Assembly: GCA_037013685.1 (NCBI GenBank)
Contig: CM072888.1
Coordinates: forward strand, 8,847,034-8,911,033
DNA: 64,000 bases
Source of the DNA: Acridotheres tristis
Taxonomy: Eukaryota; Chordata; Aves; Passeriformes; Sturnidae
Direction: 5' to 3'
In this document: piece by piece, positions 25,019 to 37,780 of the stretch
Numbering within the stretch: the first letter of the stretch is position 1
Layout of the letters: each line of letters opens with the position of its first letter
Made by a program: the position numbers and the translations under genes
The notes under the pieces: generated by a model
What the model was told of the DNA's origin: nothing
Databases searched by the model: none
The model's input: the letters and a program-made list of their open reading frames with translations, nothing else

Positions 25019-25964
25019 ATGCTTAACTTTTCCACTGTCAAAGTAGAACATTTGTGAATTGAATAATGTGAATGATCAAACATACTGAAAACCATGTCAT
25101 TTTTCTCTTAGAATTGAACGCCTTTCTGAAAGAGGCAAATGGGGAAACATAACTTTTAAGATTATATTTTCACAGAAACATCACACTCTACAGAAAAGTA
25201 TAAATGATAGATGATCACTTTACTGATTATTTTCATAATGTTTTATTGAAAGTTACTCATGTAAATTATGGGACTGACACTGTGTCATTTTAAAATATTA
25301 CTTTTGTATGTTTAATAAAAGTATAGACCATTTTACTGCTCTTCTGATCAAAGAAAACATGAGCAGTCTCTGAGGCAAGAAGAAATGAATTCTGCAGTGC
25401 CTCATTCAGGAGGCATCAGAGATTTTACCTTTGCATACAGAGCAGAGAGAAAACTAAAATCAATGAAATAACAGCAAATTCAGAGGATGGTGGGCACATA
25501 ACTATCAGACACTAAGCCAAGCAAATACAACTGAGTGTAAAAATCAATTTTTTGCATTACAATAGAAAAGGATTACATTTGTATGAAAATCCCATTTGTA
25601 TAACTACCAAGTAAGTCAGTAAGGAATAAAAATAACTGGGTCAGAATGACACAACTATTTGAGAATAACTGTTTGTTTTTTTAAAATATGACTTATTTGC
25701 CAAAGGGCAAGATGTGATCATTAGTGGGCAAATATTAAACCAATAAAATATTATTAGAAATTAATTATTGATGACTAAGATGCTGTACAACAAACTCTTC
25801 TCAGGAGAAGTTTGAAGTGGAAAGTGACTGGCACTTTGATAGCATTAATTGTGTGCCTCCTATGAGTTGAGATTTACAGCCCCTCTTTGTTCAGCAGATG
25901 TTTTAATTACAGCTTGGGGCTCTCTGATGCTTTTGTGCAGTCAGGGAGAAAAATCCTCCGTGAT
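25019..25964. other. Non-coding stretch, nothing recognised
   Basis: This is AT-rich unique DNA between the TTTC tract and the minus-strand CR1. A 63-codon frame at 25849-26040 (+) runs into the CR1 and is not a gene. Confidence 0.6.
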
Positions 25965-26340
25965 GTCACAGAATCACAGGAGTAAGGCTGGAACTGATCT
26001 GAAAACTGAGACAGTCTATCGTCCACTGAAGTGTGGTTAGACAGGTTCAGACTACCTCTGACAGATGTTCGACAGATGTTTGTTTCAAAAAGACTTTATT
26101 AAAGACAAGATTTCATAACTTCCCAAGGGAAGCTATTTCCTCCTGCTTAATTACCCCTTTTCACAAAAAAGGTTTTCCCTGACAGACAATGTAAATCATC
26201 TTGCCTACAAATCAAACCTGTTTTGTCATACCCTACGTCTCTTGGAGCCAGAAGAAAGCATTTGAGTATGAGAAGACTCATCTATCCCTTCTTTCTCTTT
26301 TAAAGTCTTCTAAATTCCCCAAACAGCTAAAGCTTTCTGA
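25965..26340 (-). mobile_element. CR1 LINE 3' region, old, minus strand
   Basis: An ancient CR1 copy lies in minus orientation. Its 3' end is to the left: 'tcacagaatcacaggag' near 25967 corresponds to the CR1 terminus. Further right are phrases known from reverse-oriented old CR1: 'acagatgtttgtttc' near 26072; 'cataacttcccaagggaagc' near 26115; 'gcttaattacccc' near 26145; 'aggttttccctgacag' near 26170; then 'tcttttaaagtcttctaa' near 26297. Divergence is high compared with the copy at 7700, indicating an older insertion. No coding capacity remains. The right-hand limit is uncertain by some 60 bases. Confidence 0.78.
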
Positions 26341-27837
26341 GCCTGCAGACAGTTTTGATATGTGCTAGACAGCTGCTTCCAACACCAGTAGTGCCCACAT
26401 TAGGTACAAGAAGGAAAATATTTATTCTGGGAACAAATCTCACCAATGCCCAGATGTAATCTAATGTGGAGAGAGAATTAAAGAATTCCAGGAGAAAAGT
26501 AAGAAAACCTAAGCATAGGCAGTATGGTTATCTTATTTGTCCTTCACTTTCTTGAAACTGAGGTGCTCAAAAGACAATTTTCCATCCAAATTGTTACAAA
26601 AAAAGGAAAAGATTGCAGTAATACTGCCAGCATATTAATCTATCACTTCTATCAAATATAACTGAATTATGCATTTCATAATCAAATCTTAGGCTACTTC
26701 CTTAAATACTCTAAGCTGAATTAAGGAACTCACTATACTTTTTAAATTAATTCAACATGCCTTTCGGTGCTTCTGTTTCTCTTGTTATCTATATTGGTTC
26801 ATATTGAGCAGTAAAAATACATCTGTTTGGTCTTCCTTTAGCTTCTCATGTATCTAGTGAGCTCTCCTGTTGTTTTTAAGTTATTTGCTCATTTTCCTTT
26901 GTATTGTTTCCTAGACTTCTGGTTATCCTCACATAGTTATGCTAGCATTATTTTTCAGACATATTTCATATTTGTGTCTACTTTTACATGACTCCTTGAG
27001 TTTGCTTTTCAGACTCTGAAAGAGACCTTAGTGCTTCTCTTGGTCTGTTAAGCCTTCTCGTGTAACCACCATTTCCTCTTTCCTTTCCATACCAATTCCT
27101 CTAAAAGACCACAGTTTTAACAAGAGAATATAGTGCTGATGGGTATTAGAAAGAGAACATTTCTGTGCAGTAGTTGTCAGCGGGTGCTACCCCAGTTTAA
27201 ATTCTCAAGACAGTGCTGAAATATTTTTAAGTGAATTCTCCCCATCCTGCTGTTCTTGCTTCTTTTACGTTTCCTGAAACTGTGACCTGCATCATTCGAC
27301 AATTATTTATTGTCAATAGACTTTCAGCTTCCACATGCTCAATCTGCTCCCCCTTAAGTGTACAGTGAGCATTAAATCACTGAGCAGCTAAGTTACCTCC
27401 TGAGATAAGAAACTGGCCTCCACAATTCCAGGAACTTTTTCATATCTAATATGCTAAAAATAAATATCAAAGCAATTAAAGGCATTCCTGTTGTGTTCTG
27501 AGCTTGGCTGGATGTCAAGTGCCCACCAAAGCTTCTTTATCATTTTCCTCCTCAACTGAACAGGGGGAATAAAATACAACAAAAGGATTGAAATAAGGGC
27601 AGGGAGAGATCACTCACCAATTAATGTCAAGGGTGAAATACACTCCAGTTGGGGAAATTAGATTCATTCATTAACAATAAAATCTCAGGAGGATAATTAG
27701 AAAATTAAATATATATATATATCATTAGAAAGATGACTTAAGTTTTAGCTTTCATATTTTCCAGATTCTGTACTGCATTAGTATATAACTCTGAACTTCA
27801 TATAAAGTGTTAGTGTTAAACTGCTAAGTTAGTTAAC
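26341..27837. other. Non-coding stretch
   Basis: No gene or transposon is recognised. A short (AT)n run lies at about 27708-27721. The first bases may still belong to the CR1 remnant. Confidence 0.55.
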
Positions 27838-28013
27838 TGTTAAGTTAGACAAAACAATCCTTTTCCAGCCCAAGGACCAAGGACACCTTTGCAGCTTCAG
27901 GCCCAAAAAGTGTAAACAATGGTGAATTGAGGAGAGCAATCTGGGAGGATGGGTCTTCATAACCTGCAGTTGTAATTAGACAATTAACTCCAATATGTCA
28001 ATGGACCAAAACT

Positions 28014-28020
28014 TATAAAA
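28014..28020 (+). promoter_or_regulatory. LTR TATA box
   Basis: A canonical tataaaa lies in 'acttataaaagtg', the core promoter of the LTR, reading rightwards. It is followed at the expected distance by the R region and AATAAA. Confidence 0.6.
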
Positions 28021-28110
28021 GTGTGAAAACTCATGACTCAGAGTCCATCTTGGGTGTAGCCATGGCCAGGCTCTTGGACTGCCCAAGGTGTATCCTTTGA
28101 AATCCTTTTT

Positions 28111-28116
28111 AATAAA
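28111..28116 (+). terminator. LTR polyadenylation signal (aataaa)
   Basis: Canonical AATAAA in 'tttttaataaatacctgc', about 90 bases after the TATA box, fits the short R region of this LTR. Confidence 0.65.
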
Positions 28117-28198
28117 TACCTGCTTTATTCCTTTAACTGTCTAGCCTCTGCTCTGGGTAGTCTCTCAAGGCATCAAAAACATCTTCCCCCATCCATGG

Positions 28199-28347
28199 CT
28201 GATGGGCTCAGCCTTGTCCAGGGGCAGGTCCATCCTAGAGCAGACTGGCATTGGCTCCATCAGACAGAGGAGAAGCTTCTGGCAGCCCCTCACAGAAGCC
28301 ACCCCTGTAGCTACCCTGCTTCCAAAACCTGGCCACACACAGCCAAT
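28199..28347 (-). mobile_element. Partial LTR, minus strand (different ERV type)
   Basis: This roughly 150-base piece contains 'ctgatgggctcagcc' at its left, 'gactggcattggctcc' near 28243, 'cagaagccacccctgtag' near 28294 and 'aaacctggccacaca' near 28325. This matches, on the minus strand, the first part of an LTR that I recall as common in songbird genomes. It is much more G+C-rich than its flanks. Only the beginning of that LTR is present. It starts about 24 bases right of the solo LTR ending at 28175. The open frames across it (28195-28480, +) are not genes. Confidence 0.5.
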
Positions 28348-29855
28348 TCATTCTTATTCATTAAAACAGGATCTGCTCTTTGGATGCTGCCCACAATTTC
28401 TCCAAAGCCCCATTCACCACTCTAATTCTGTGATCTGCAGTCAGTGCAGGATTCTGGGTCTTTTCCTTCTGTTGTCTTAACCCTGACTCCATTCTGCCTC
28501 AAGTAAGCAAACTATTTCACCTCTCTGAGAATTTGTTTTAGTATTCTGGCTAGCATTAAAGGATTGACTTACTGACACACAGTATATTCATAGAGATTAC
28601 AACTCAGAAGAGTGTTTCAAACCTGTTCCTCAGTCACCCCTCCTCAATGACCTGCTAACAAAAGGATTAAACGGTTTCAGCCTATGAAAAGCTTACTGTT
28701 ATGATCACATTAGCAGCAATAAAACACCAAGTAGTCTACAAGGCATAGGAATGGGCAAGGCTCATTATCAGGGAACCTTGAACCAAAAAGATGCAATCAA
28801 ATTTCTCAAGATGTCACCATAGGACCCCATTTCACAATAACTATTTTTCAGCTTTCCCCTTAGTTTAGTTTAGTCCCCTTTAGTCTGGTTCCCTTAATTT
28901 ATTCCCTAGTATATTTAGCTGTCCCATTGGAATATTCTGTTTTCCAACACAAAAGAATTTCTCTACATGAGCTGACAATCTGATTCACTGTAGTTCCCAC
29001 CCCTACTGCTTACAACCCCATCTCCCTAACCTTCGATCCTTCCACACAGTGAGATCTCTAAATAGGTCACAAAGTGAATTAATTTTCATTTGCTGTACAA
29101 AAAAGTGTCATCGACTCAGATCTTATCTACTAACTGTATCTCCACATTTCACTACAGATGTCTTTAAACAGAGACCCACCAGAAGCAATTTATTCTTTGC
29201 AGATTGAGTACAGAATCTTGATTATTGCTTAGAAAGGAGTAAAAAGAAGTATTTATCACATTATTATTAGTACTAGTAAATTTATCTGGAAGACAGATTT
29301 AATCCTATGAAGTGTTAAGAGGCTCAATAAAGGATCTGTCAAGTATTTTCATATGCTTTGATAAATGCCATTATGTGCATGCCAAATGAAGACTATTAAT
29401 ATGGATGATTAAAAAATTAAGAACTTACTTGTTCATCCTTCATCATCAAGCAATGAATTTGCATTTTGTCTTTTTGCATTTCTGTAAGAAGTTTTTACTG
29501 AGCTACAAAATCTCTAAACCAAAATGAAATGAAGCAGAACCACAAGTCTGACCTTCAGATAGAGGAACACTTGATAGCCTTTTGATTCTTTCTGAATTTT
29601 CAACATAGCATTTGACTATTGAAATTTCAGTGATAAAAATCTACAATGAGAAATGGGGCTGACTCCTATGAAAATCAATGAGATAATAGCATCCAGTTCC
29701 TCCTGTATTTTTTTTTTTAGAACATGAACAATCTTAATTCTAGTTTCTTTTGACTGAATGAAACCCCAAACTTGAACAACCAAACCAACTGAATCTGTAG
29801 AAAAGGATTCAACATAAATTTCTGTCAAGATAGATAATTTCAGGAGGAAATTTTG
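28348..29855. other. Non-coding stretch, nothing recognised
   Basis: This is moderately AT-rich unique DNA. There is a small imperfect 'tagtttagtttag' cluster near 28862. No gene, exon or transposon is supported. Confidence 0.6.
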
Positions 29856-29907
29856 ATTGGTTGGTTGATTGTTTGGTTGGTTGGTTTGGTTTGGTTTGGT
29901 TTGGTTT
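29856..29907 (+). repeat. (GGTT)n/(GGTTT)n low-complexity tract
   Basis: The tract starts as ttggttggttgattg and becomes a regular ggttt pentamer run ending in ggtttttc. It belongs to the class of G/T-rich tracts seen elsewhere in this window. Confidence 0.9.
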
Positions 29908-31714
29908 TTCTTAGTTATTTAGTTTCTTCAGATAGGATTGAGATTCTGGGGGGTTTTTTGATGCAACTGTGAGTACACAGATATAGAAGCGGTTATGGAA
30001 GAAGCAAGCAAAAAAAAAGCCTGATACCTCTAGAATTTTATGATGTGCTGGTTTGCCTTATGTGTCTTCCCTCAGTATTATAAAGGTCATATGATACTGC
30101 AAAAGACAAAGAAACAGCATTCTAAGCTTTTGCAATGGGGCTGGTTTTCTTTCCCTATGTCCTCACACTTTCATCTTTAGGGAATCAGTACTGTTCCTCA
30201 AAGGTAAAATAAAGAATATAATCTCAACACTGCCTCTACTAAAGTTTCATGCAATTAAAATATGCCTGACTAATCCTCAGCTGAAATAGTATGCATTTTC
30301 CAAAAAATTCCATTAAAAACCATTATCCAGACAGAAAAAAGGAAGCTGATTTTAATTCCTGTTCAATTCAGAAAGAATTACTTTGTTATTCCATTTAATA
30401 TATTTTTGGAGGAGTGTTTATTCCAAAGATTTGGCATTTTTCCACTGCATTTCTTTGTATAACCATTCAGTTATACAAAGATGGCCTTTGAAGAAATTAA
30501 CCCACATCAAAATAAAATTCCTTTTGTTGAGAGGATGATGGATCTTTCTGAACACGCTGTCTTTAAGTTGCATCTTTGTACTAGTTTGTATCACAGTATT
30601 TCTTTATTCAAAATTCCAATCCTAAGTAGTTTCCTTAACTCTGTCTGTCTTAATTTTTAGAGTATGATTATCTCAATGGATTTCTTTTTCTTATAAATAC
30701 AAAATAAACTTTACCACAGGAAATTAACTGCATAAAATGAGAATTCAATTTTCAATGTAGTAATATTCACAAGAAAATTTTTAGAAATAAAATATGACAC
30801 TTTGGATTGCAAATCTTCTTAGTTATGCAGATGTGTTAAAAATTATCAGTAGTTTCCTGGTTTTCTTTTTTCCACCTTATAAGAGTTACATAAATATGTA
30901 ATATAAAATGTCACCTTCATCCTGAGAGCTAGTGCAGGTTATCACAACCGGGCTCTCTATTTTCAGAAGTATCATCAAATTGCTTAACTAAATACAGTGC
31001 GTTGAATCCATCATCTTATAAACAATGATAAGAAAGAGAAGCCAATAGAAAATATTTTTCTGGGTAATACATCCACTATCAGCTTCCTTCTTATTTGTCA
31101 AGTGCACAAATAAACAATATGCTAATTTCTTCTACTCTTGCCTTGTGATATGAAGGCTGGACACTTTTCTAGAATTTTATCATCTTTTGTTAAATTTTTC
31201 TTTCTCAAGGTATCCTTTTTTTCCTGCTTTCATTTCTTGTTCATGTCCCCAGTTCCCAAGGTCCAGCATTAGTTCAAAATCCCCACTTAAATCTGTTTTT
31301 CCACAGTACTGTAAATGTTATCCAGCTGTAATAAGTCCCAAGAGTGTCCCAATATTTTTTCAACTTATGCTTGTATCATCATATACAGATGAATTCAGAT
31401 ATTATCAAGTTGTTGATTAATACATTGGGCTTTGGAGTTGTTTTACTTGTTCTTAATTTTATCTTCTAATTGATCTTTATTAATATAATTTATCTCCATA
31501 CATTGTATGAACTGTAGATAGGCACAGAATTATGGTATTATACTTCATATAAAGATTTGTGTGTTTTAGGCCTTATAGGGACTATTAAAATAAATATTGA
31601 GCTTCATCATAGTGCATGTAAAATAAACATTGCATCAAATTTTTGATTTAACTTACAACCTCTAGAAAGATACACTTTCCAGATTAGGAGTCTGCTTAAT
31701 GGGGGATGCACTTT
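29908..31714. other. Non-coding stretch
   Basis: No gene or transposon is recognised. The part at about 30920-31140 lacks simple repeats and has a few retained CpGs and TAAT cores, but nothing stronger. Confidence 0.55.
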
Positions 31715-31824
31715 GTTATCTATTTATTATTTATTATTTATTATTTATTATTTATTATTTATTATTTATTATTTATTATTTATTATTTATTATTTGTTAT
31801 TTATTATTTACTGTTATTTATTAA
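31715..31824 (+). repeat. 7-bp AT tandem repeat (TATTTAT)n
   Basis: The unit tatttat recurs about a dozen times with almost no variation between 31721 and 31798. It then has one G variant (tttgttat) and decays through ttatttactg. Period seven is unusual next to the common di- to tetranucleotide repeats. Confidence 0.93.
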
Positions 31825-34800
31825 AGAAAAAAACCCTTCAATAATACTTCCTGTGTAACCAAAGAACTGTTGGTTGTCAGTCACTTGATTTTGCTACAAC
31901 CTTTTTTTTTCAGAATAAACATCTCTGTACTCAAAAGTGTTTTCCCTCATGCTCATGTTAATCTGCCATGAATAGATAACTTTCCAAAATAACCACGGAC
32001 AGATGAAGCAAAATTAATTTAACTCTTCAAACTTTTGCCATCAGAATTTCTGATTGTCTGATCATTCTGATGGCTTCTCCCCCGTCCCTTCCAAATGACT
32101 TCTAATTTGAGAACTTCCTTCCTGTATTGTAGTAAATGTCTCATGGATTTGTTTGTCTACTTCAGCAGAATATCCTATCCACTTAATTTGACTTAATATT
32201 TCCTTCTCTTCCATTTCAGGTTGACATTTGACTTCTCAAAACAGTATTTCAAGAGCAATATCTACGGCTAGGACCTTTAAGATATTTCCTAAATCAGTAT
32301 ACAAGATAAACAGAGTGTTCCTTCCTGAAATTCCATTACATATTAGTCTGTTTATGCAACTGTAACTACAGCACTAAGAAAGTCTGAAAGGAACACGATA
32401 AATTCAGAGCTGACCTTCAAAAATGACTCAGTAGTTACACTTCCTAGGCAAGCTTCCAAAATCTTTCTTTAGGCAAAATATATTTGCCTAAAATTTGTAG
32501 TATTCTTAAAGTTCAAGCCTTTCCATGATACTTGTATGTAAGAAAATGGGGAGTAAGAAAGAGCAGGAAATTTCTCAAATACATGATGTGAGAGTTGACT
32601 TTTTCTTTTGTTTTCCTAGTAATAGAAAAGAGTATCACTGGAATATATTCTGCTTCATACATATTGCTAGACTTTTGACAGCTGTTCTGAGCAGTTCACT
32701 GTACTTTTCCATACACTTTGCTTTTCCAATGACTTGTAGAGCAGACCAACAGTCAAAGAAAGAGGTTCACAAACAGCAAAAGACTAATTTTCTGTGCTTC
32801 ATTTAGAGACCAGATCTTCTTCTTCAAAATTATCTTTGCATCTTGGAAAATGTACTTTAAATACAATTTAATAGTAGTTAAATGGTCCCTTGTTTTTAAT
32901 ACAGAGGTATTGTAAAAATTAGAAAAAAAAAGATTGTCAGAAAAAATTACTAGTTTCAAGTTATTTGAATAATTAAAAATTAAGTAAAATTTTTCTTTCA
33001 CTTTCTTCCTTTTTCTCATTACACTGTTCTTTGAGACTTCCACTTTTAGATTACCTTCACCCATTCATGAGGCAGTGCATAATGGCAGGAGATTTCCACC
33101 TAGGAAGGACAAATTAATGATGATCAACTACTTAGAAAGTGAAACTAAAGGTTCTGAGTCTTGAGACAAGACTTTTTCTTAACTCAAAAAAGAAATGAAA
33201 AATCATAGCTTCTTTAAAAAAAAAAAAAAGAGGAAACATACCCATGCGAGAAAGTGGAGGTGTGAAGTGGGAGGAGATGTCCCCTTTTTTTCTGCTTTTT
33301 ATCACATTTTAGTTCTGGTTTAGGGGACAACTTTATTGTCTGTCTTGCCCAAACAAAAGGGGAGCAGAAGGCTAAGAGCAGTGCAGTGCCATAATTCATA
33401 ATTAATCTTCCCTTCTGCCTTTCCATATATTCACTGACCCAGCAAAGTCAGCAGGGGAAGACAGACTAACACTCTGGTTTTTTATATAGTTCACCACTGA
33501 AAAAAGGGCTTTGTGCCAAAAGTGAGCTTTTGGGCCCACAAGGTTAAGCTGAATTTCTTTTCTGGATTGCTCTACAAACACAGTAGGTTTTGTTGCCTTA
33601 TCTACCAGGCTACCTGTGAACCATCACCTGGCTGTCACTAATAATGTATAGTGTCCCCATAAAGAATTACCTAATCCTTCAGCTGCAGACACAGATCAGG
33701 TATGTCTTTCCTAAAACCAGATTTCTTCTTACTCATTTGGAACTGTTGATCTATAAGATATATTTGGCATAATTATTCCTCTTAACTGTTATATTTAATT
33801 GACACACGTATTCATCAGATAGAAGAAAAAAAACAACATTCCGTGATGGCATTGTTTCACATCCTTTCTCCCTATGCATGTAATGTAAATCTTTCTCATT
33901 TAATCTCTTTGAAGCAAGCCCTGAAGAAATACTGTATCTTAATGCTGTTCCTTACTAATAATTATTTCAGAAAGTGATGCTTCATTCTAGAAGAATGAGT
34001 TGAATTCCCTTTGTAATGACAGCGATGCAAGCAATAAGATCTCACTTTCAACAAAATCAAGTGTATCTCTTAGGAACACATTCTGTAAGTGTCTATCATG
34101 ATTAATGTGTTACTGTTTAATCTAGTGGTTTTTTTCCCCCCCTTTAAACAATCCACCATCCTCCCTATCTTCAAATACACAAGACCCTCAGAATGTCGAG
34201 TTCCTCAGGATATTGGGTTAATCAGAATTATACTGAATTATCTGGGAGGGAAATGTACTTCTGCTAAACAATAAATATCTACTTTGTTTTTCCACCCTCT
34301 CATAAACATGAAATGAAGAATTAAACAAGGATGAGCATACAATCGGTCTGATGAAGGTATCATTTTTCTCAAATTAAATTACAGTCTCTTTGTATGAGTG
34401 AAGGCTGATTTGAGATGGATGAAGCACAGCAAAAAGAGCTCAACAGGGGAGTAAGGTATAAATGACTCCACTTTATTTTGACCAATGAAAGTGGGAATAA
34501 AAATCTGTTATTTATTGTCCATTTTTCAAACTTGCTAAAACATATACCTTTCACTATTTTATATGCCTCCATCACAGTGCAATAAAGGTATTCTAGACCT
34601 CAGATGTATAGAATGGATGTCAGAGATACCTTTATAGCACAGGGGTAAGAATGTGCTTTACAAGGATCTTCATATAAACACCCTCTTTGTTCACTTCAGT
34701 TCAAAAATAACATATTACAGATATCCTTTCCTTTATATCAGAGTTATTTTTAACCTTGAAAGCAGGGACCATAATTTTAAAAGCTCAAATTAGTCTCCTA

Positions 34801-35667
34801 AATCCATACTTGGTTTTCATACTTAAAAATTTCTAGATGTTATATGCATATAAGTTTGCACATCTGTATGCACATATATGAATTTTATACATCTAAAAAA
34901 ATCATCTATATAAAAAAAAATTGAAACTAAGGAAGTTTATGGATAATGTATGCATAGATATGCTTAATTATACAGCAGTTGAATACAAAGCAGCTTTCAC
35001 TCAAAGTAATACTTCTCATTTCCAAATCAATGTAAATCAGTGCTTGAACATCTGTCTAGAATATCAAGTCATTCAAAGATATTAAGATCTTAACCTAAGA
35101 AACTAATCTTAAAATGTACACTTTTTAAAGCCAGTCCAGCACAGAACAAACTTACTTCTCATTTTAGACCATCAAATGAGCTGATGTGAGGTACTCTGAC
35201 ACACTTCTTTAAGCAGTTTCACACTCCTTCCATTCTGATGTTATTGTCTGTTCCACCTAGGAAGATTATACCTAAGACAAAAAAACATTAACTCATTGTT
35301 TCTGTAGTAATGAATCAATCAATTAAGGTACAGAAAGACTTATTTCTTTTCATGAGTAAATCAGTTTGGTTTTTTTTGAAAATCTTTTTACCTTTTCCTT
35401 ACACGAGAGAAATAAACAGCCAAAGATAGAACATAGAATCAAGTAAAAAAATATGTGACCACTAAACACTACAGTGTTCATTTTTAAGCAGTATTCAAAC
35501 GTAGTTGGTTTTTTTACCTTGCATCATTGAAACATTACATGTACAATCCAGAAAATAAGTTTCTGTAAACAGCAATGGGGTCTTCATTATATTTGTACAT
35601 TGACATGAGGTGGAATTTCTGCCTAAATATCAAGCATACTGTGTGCATTATTTTCAGGATTGTCAGG

Positions 35668-35693
35668 ATTAATTACAGTCTGCTGTAATTAAT
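35668..35693. repeat. Perfect 11-bp inverted repeat with homeodomain-like cores
   Basis: Arm attaattacag (35668-35678), loop tctg, then the exact reverse complement ctgtaattaat (35683-35693). Each arm contains the palindromic core taatta, a typical binding core for paired or Antennapedia-class homeodomains. It could be a regulatory site or a chance structure in AT-rich DNA. Confidence 0.75.
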
Positions 35694-36421
35694 TCCTGTC
35701 TTGAGAACAGCAATGAAACTATCACTCAGGACTGGTTCCAGAATTGCCAGACGTGCAAGCATATTATATAGTTAAAAGCTGGTAAAAAATTCTCCTCTTA
35801 TGACCATACATAGTTTCTTCTACTCCTTCTCTGTCCACAATGTTAGTAGTTTGTGGATCTATAAAATATTCATAAAATTAAATTATACCAGCCAAATGTC
35901 TTGTAATCTGTAAGGCCTAAGTTTTAATATTTCAACACTGAATTGATTGAAACACCATCTAGGAAGAAGTTTCCAAAGGGTAAGTGGTAGAAAACCTATA
36001 AACATATGTTTGTCTCAAGAAGTTTCTGTTCTATGAGTCTTTATTTCTCCATCTTCTGATTCCTCAGACCTTGTTTTATCTTGATTACAGAAATTAAGAG
36101 AACTTAAAACTTCCCAAATTTTTGTCCTCAACCATTTATCAAATATTTTATCAACGTTGCTCAAAACACCATATTTAAAGTTCTTTTTGCTCCAAGAACT
36201 GCATAAGAAAACTTCGAGAAAGGGTCATATTATTTTCAACAAAAGAGGATGGTGGAAAATTTCAGATGCTGCTATGTGTTACATTACCCAGACATTTGGC
36301 CTGGATTTAGGCAGTAGATGACCCATCATTGCACAGGGTGACATCCTCGAAGGGTAAAAATGGATGTCAATCACAAACCACTGGATGAAACCAAAGCCTT
36401 TCTTTGTGAGTGACTGGGATT

Positions 36422-36442
36422 AAAAAAAAAAAAAAAAAAAAA
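36422..36442 (+). repeat. A21 homopolymer
   Basis: Twenty-one consecutive A residues are followed by gccaccgc. No retrotransposed gene is recognised to the left, so the origin is unknown. Confidence 0.95.
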
Positions 36443-36777
36443 GCCACCGCAAAAATGCTTAATCCACACTGAACACAGAAGAATTGGAAAGGTTTGTTTT
36501 TAACAAGAACACTGAAAACTGCAGTGGAATATATTTGTTTTCTGGACATTTCTGATTCAGTATATTTTTTTAGGAATATCACAGTTACATTCTCATCACA
36601 TGGAAACCTTATCTAGATTGGATTTTGAAGGCAAGATAATTTCTTTCCTTAGCAGAAATGAATGACTGGAGTTCTGGTATTGTTACATCCTCCACACAAG
36701 GGTTGTTTGTATGTTTGATTGGTTGTTTTTTTGTTTGTTTAATTTTGTTTTAATACTGTATTTTTTTAAAAACAGCT

Positions 36778-36856
36778 TGTTATGGTTTAAACCCAGAGAG
36801 AAATTAAACACTACACAGCCAATCACTCAACTCCCACCTCTCTCCCAGATTTTCAC
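36778..36856 (-). mobile_element. Short LTR remnant related to the 9640 LTR, minus strand
   Basis: The segment begins 'tgttatggtttaaacccag' and continues through 'cactacacagccaatcactc' and 'aactcccacctctctcccag'. This corresponds to the reverse complement of the right-hand (U5) end of the LTR at 9640-10230. Only about 80 bases remain. It marks an ancient or heavily deleted insertion in minus orientation. Confidence 0.65.
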
Positions 36857-37780
36857 AGGCCTTATGGTCCTTAGATTTTTAAGCCCTGAAGAAAAACAAC
36901 TTTATAATTTTTGTGGAGTTTGAGGGGTTTTTGGTTCCTTTTTGGTGAGAGCTATGACTGGAAGAGAACTTTTATATTAATCACCTACGGAGTTTTAAGC
37001 TTTCAAGCTTCTATGTACAAAATTATCAAAAGTGGTGTTGAATCAGTGTTGACTTTAATATAAGTACAATTTTGAATGTTGTAAGTAATCACTTAACTCA
37101 TTCTTTTTGTTTTCTCATAAGGAGATTCAGGTGTCAACACCTTTTGCCCTATTTTCTTTCAGTGAAAGTTCTTAGCTGTGTTTTCAAATGCATCTAGAAT
37201 ATCTGTTCTTTGGAAAAAAAATGTTTAATGTCTAAAATTAATCTAGGGAAAATGAAGTGAGGTGCTTCTTTACTTGTAACTATTGCATTGCCAACAAATA
37301 CTTTTAATTATATCTGTGGCAGAATATAATATTATAAGAATATGCTTGTGCTCAACCGGTTTTATCAGTTTTTAAGAAAAAATAAAAAAACCCCAATGTT
37401 TCATTACTTGAAGGATGAAGAGGATAATGATGCAGAAATCCTTGGGCATAGGTAGAGATTAAAAAAATCAATTGCCTACCTGAATATTTGCAATCTATGT
37501 CACTTCTTAACTAAAATCACAGTGGCTAAATCTTTGGGCTATTGAGAAACTAATTTCTGGATATCTTATACAAAACTATTGGAAAATACTTGAAAACATG
37601 CTTAAGTAGCTGATGGGAATTGCAGCATCTTCCTTGAGTGTTGCACTATGATCTGTGTATTTACAGATATAGCCTAAAAATATTTAAAATTTCCTATGTC
37701 AGTCAAAAAAAATACTTTCCCATCCTCCAGTTACTCCAAAAGTTATAGTCTGACTTTTTAATGTGGCTCCTACAATACAT
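36857..37780. other. Non-coding stretch, nothing recognised
   Basis: This is AT-rich unique DNA with short A- and T-runs. No coding or mobile features are seen. Confidence 0.6.

Larger units (their letters stand above)
27838..28175 (+). mobile_element. Solo endogenous-retrovirus LTR (second type)
   Basis: An LTR of about 338 bases runs from tgttaagttagac to ...aaggcatca. It carries a TATA box (28014-28020) and, about 90 bases later, AATAAA (28111-28116), followed by a short U5 with 'agcctctgctctgggtag'. This U3-R-U5 spacing is diagnostic of a retroviral LTR. The sequence resembles LTRs I associate with passerine class I or class II ERVs, but the subfamily is not certain. No primer-binding site or interior follows, so it is solo. 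The left end may lie up to 30 bases further left, as several tgtta starts occur there. No target duplication is clear. Confidence 0.78.
31825..36777. other. AT-rich non-coding stretch
   Basis: No gene, RNA gene or transposon is recognised in almost 5 kb. Distinct items inside are the hairpin at 35668-35693 and an A21 run at 36422-36442. Open frames of 61-103 codons on both strands are low-complexity or lack domains. Confidence 0.6.

Noticed and set aside
28195..28480. Plus-strand frames of 76 and 92 codons
   Set aside because: They are open only because they cross a G+C-rich partial LTR lying on the opposite strand.
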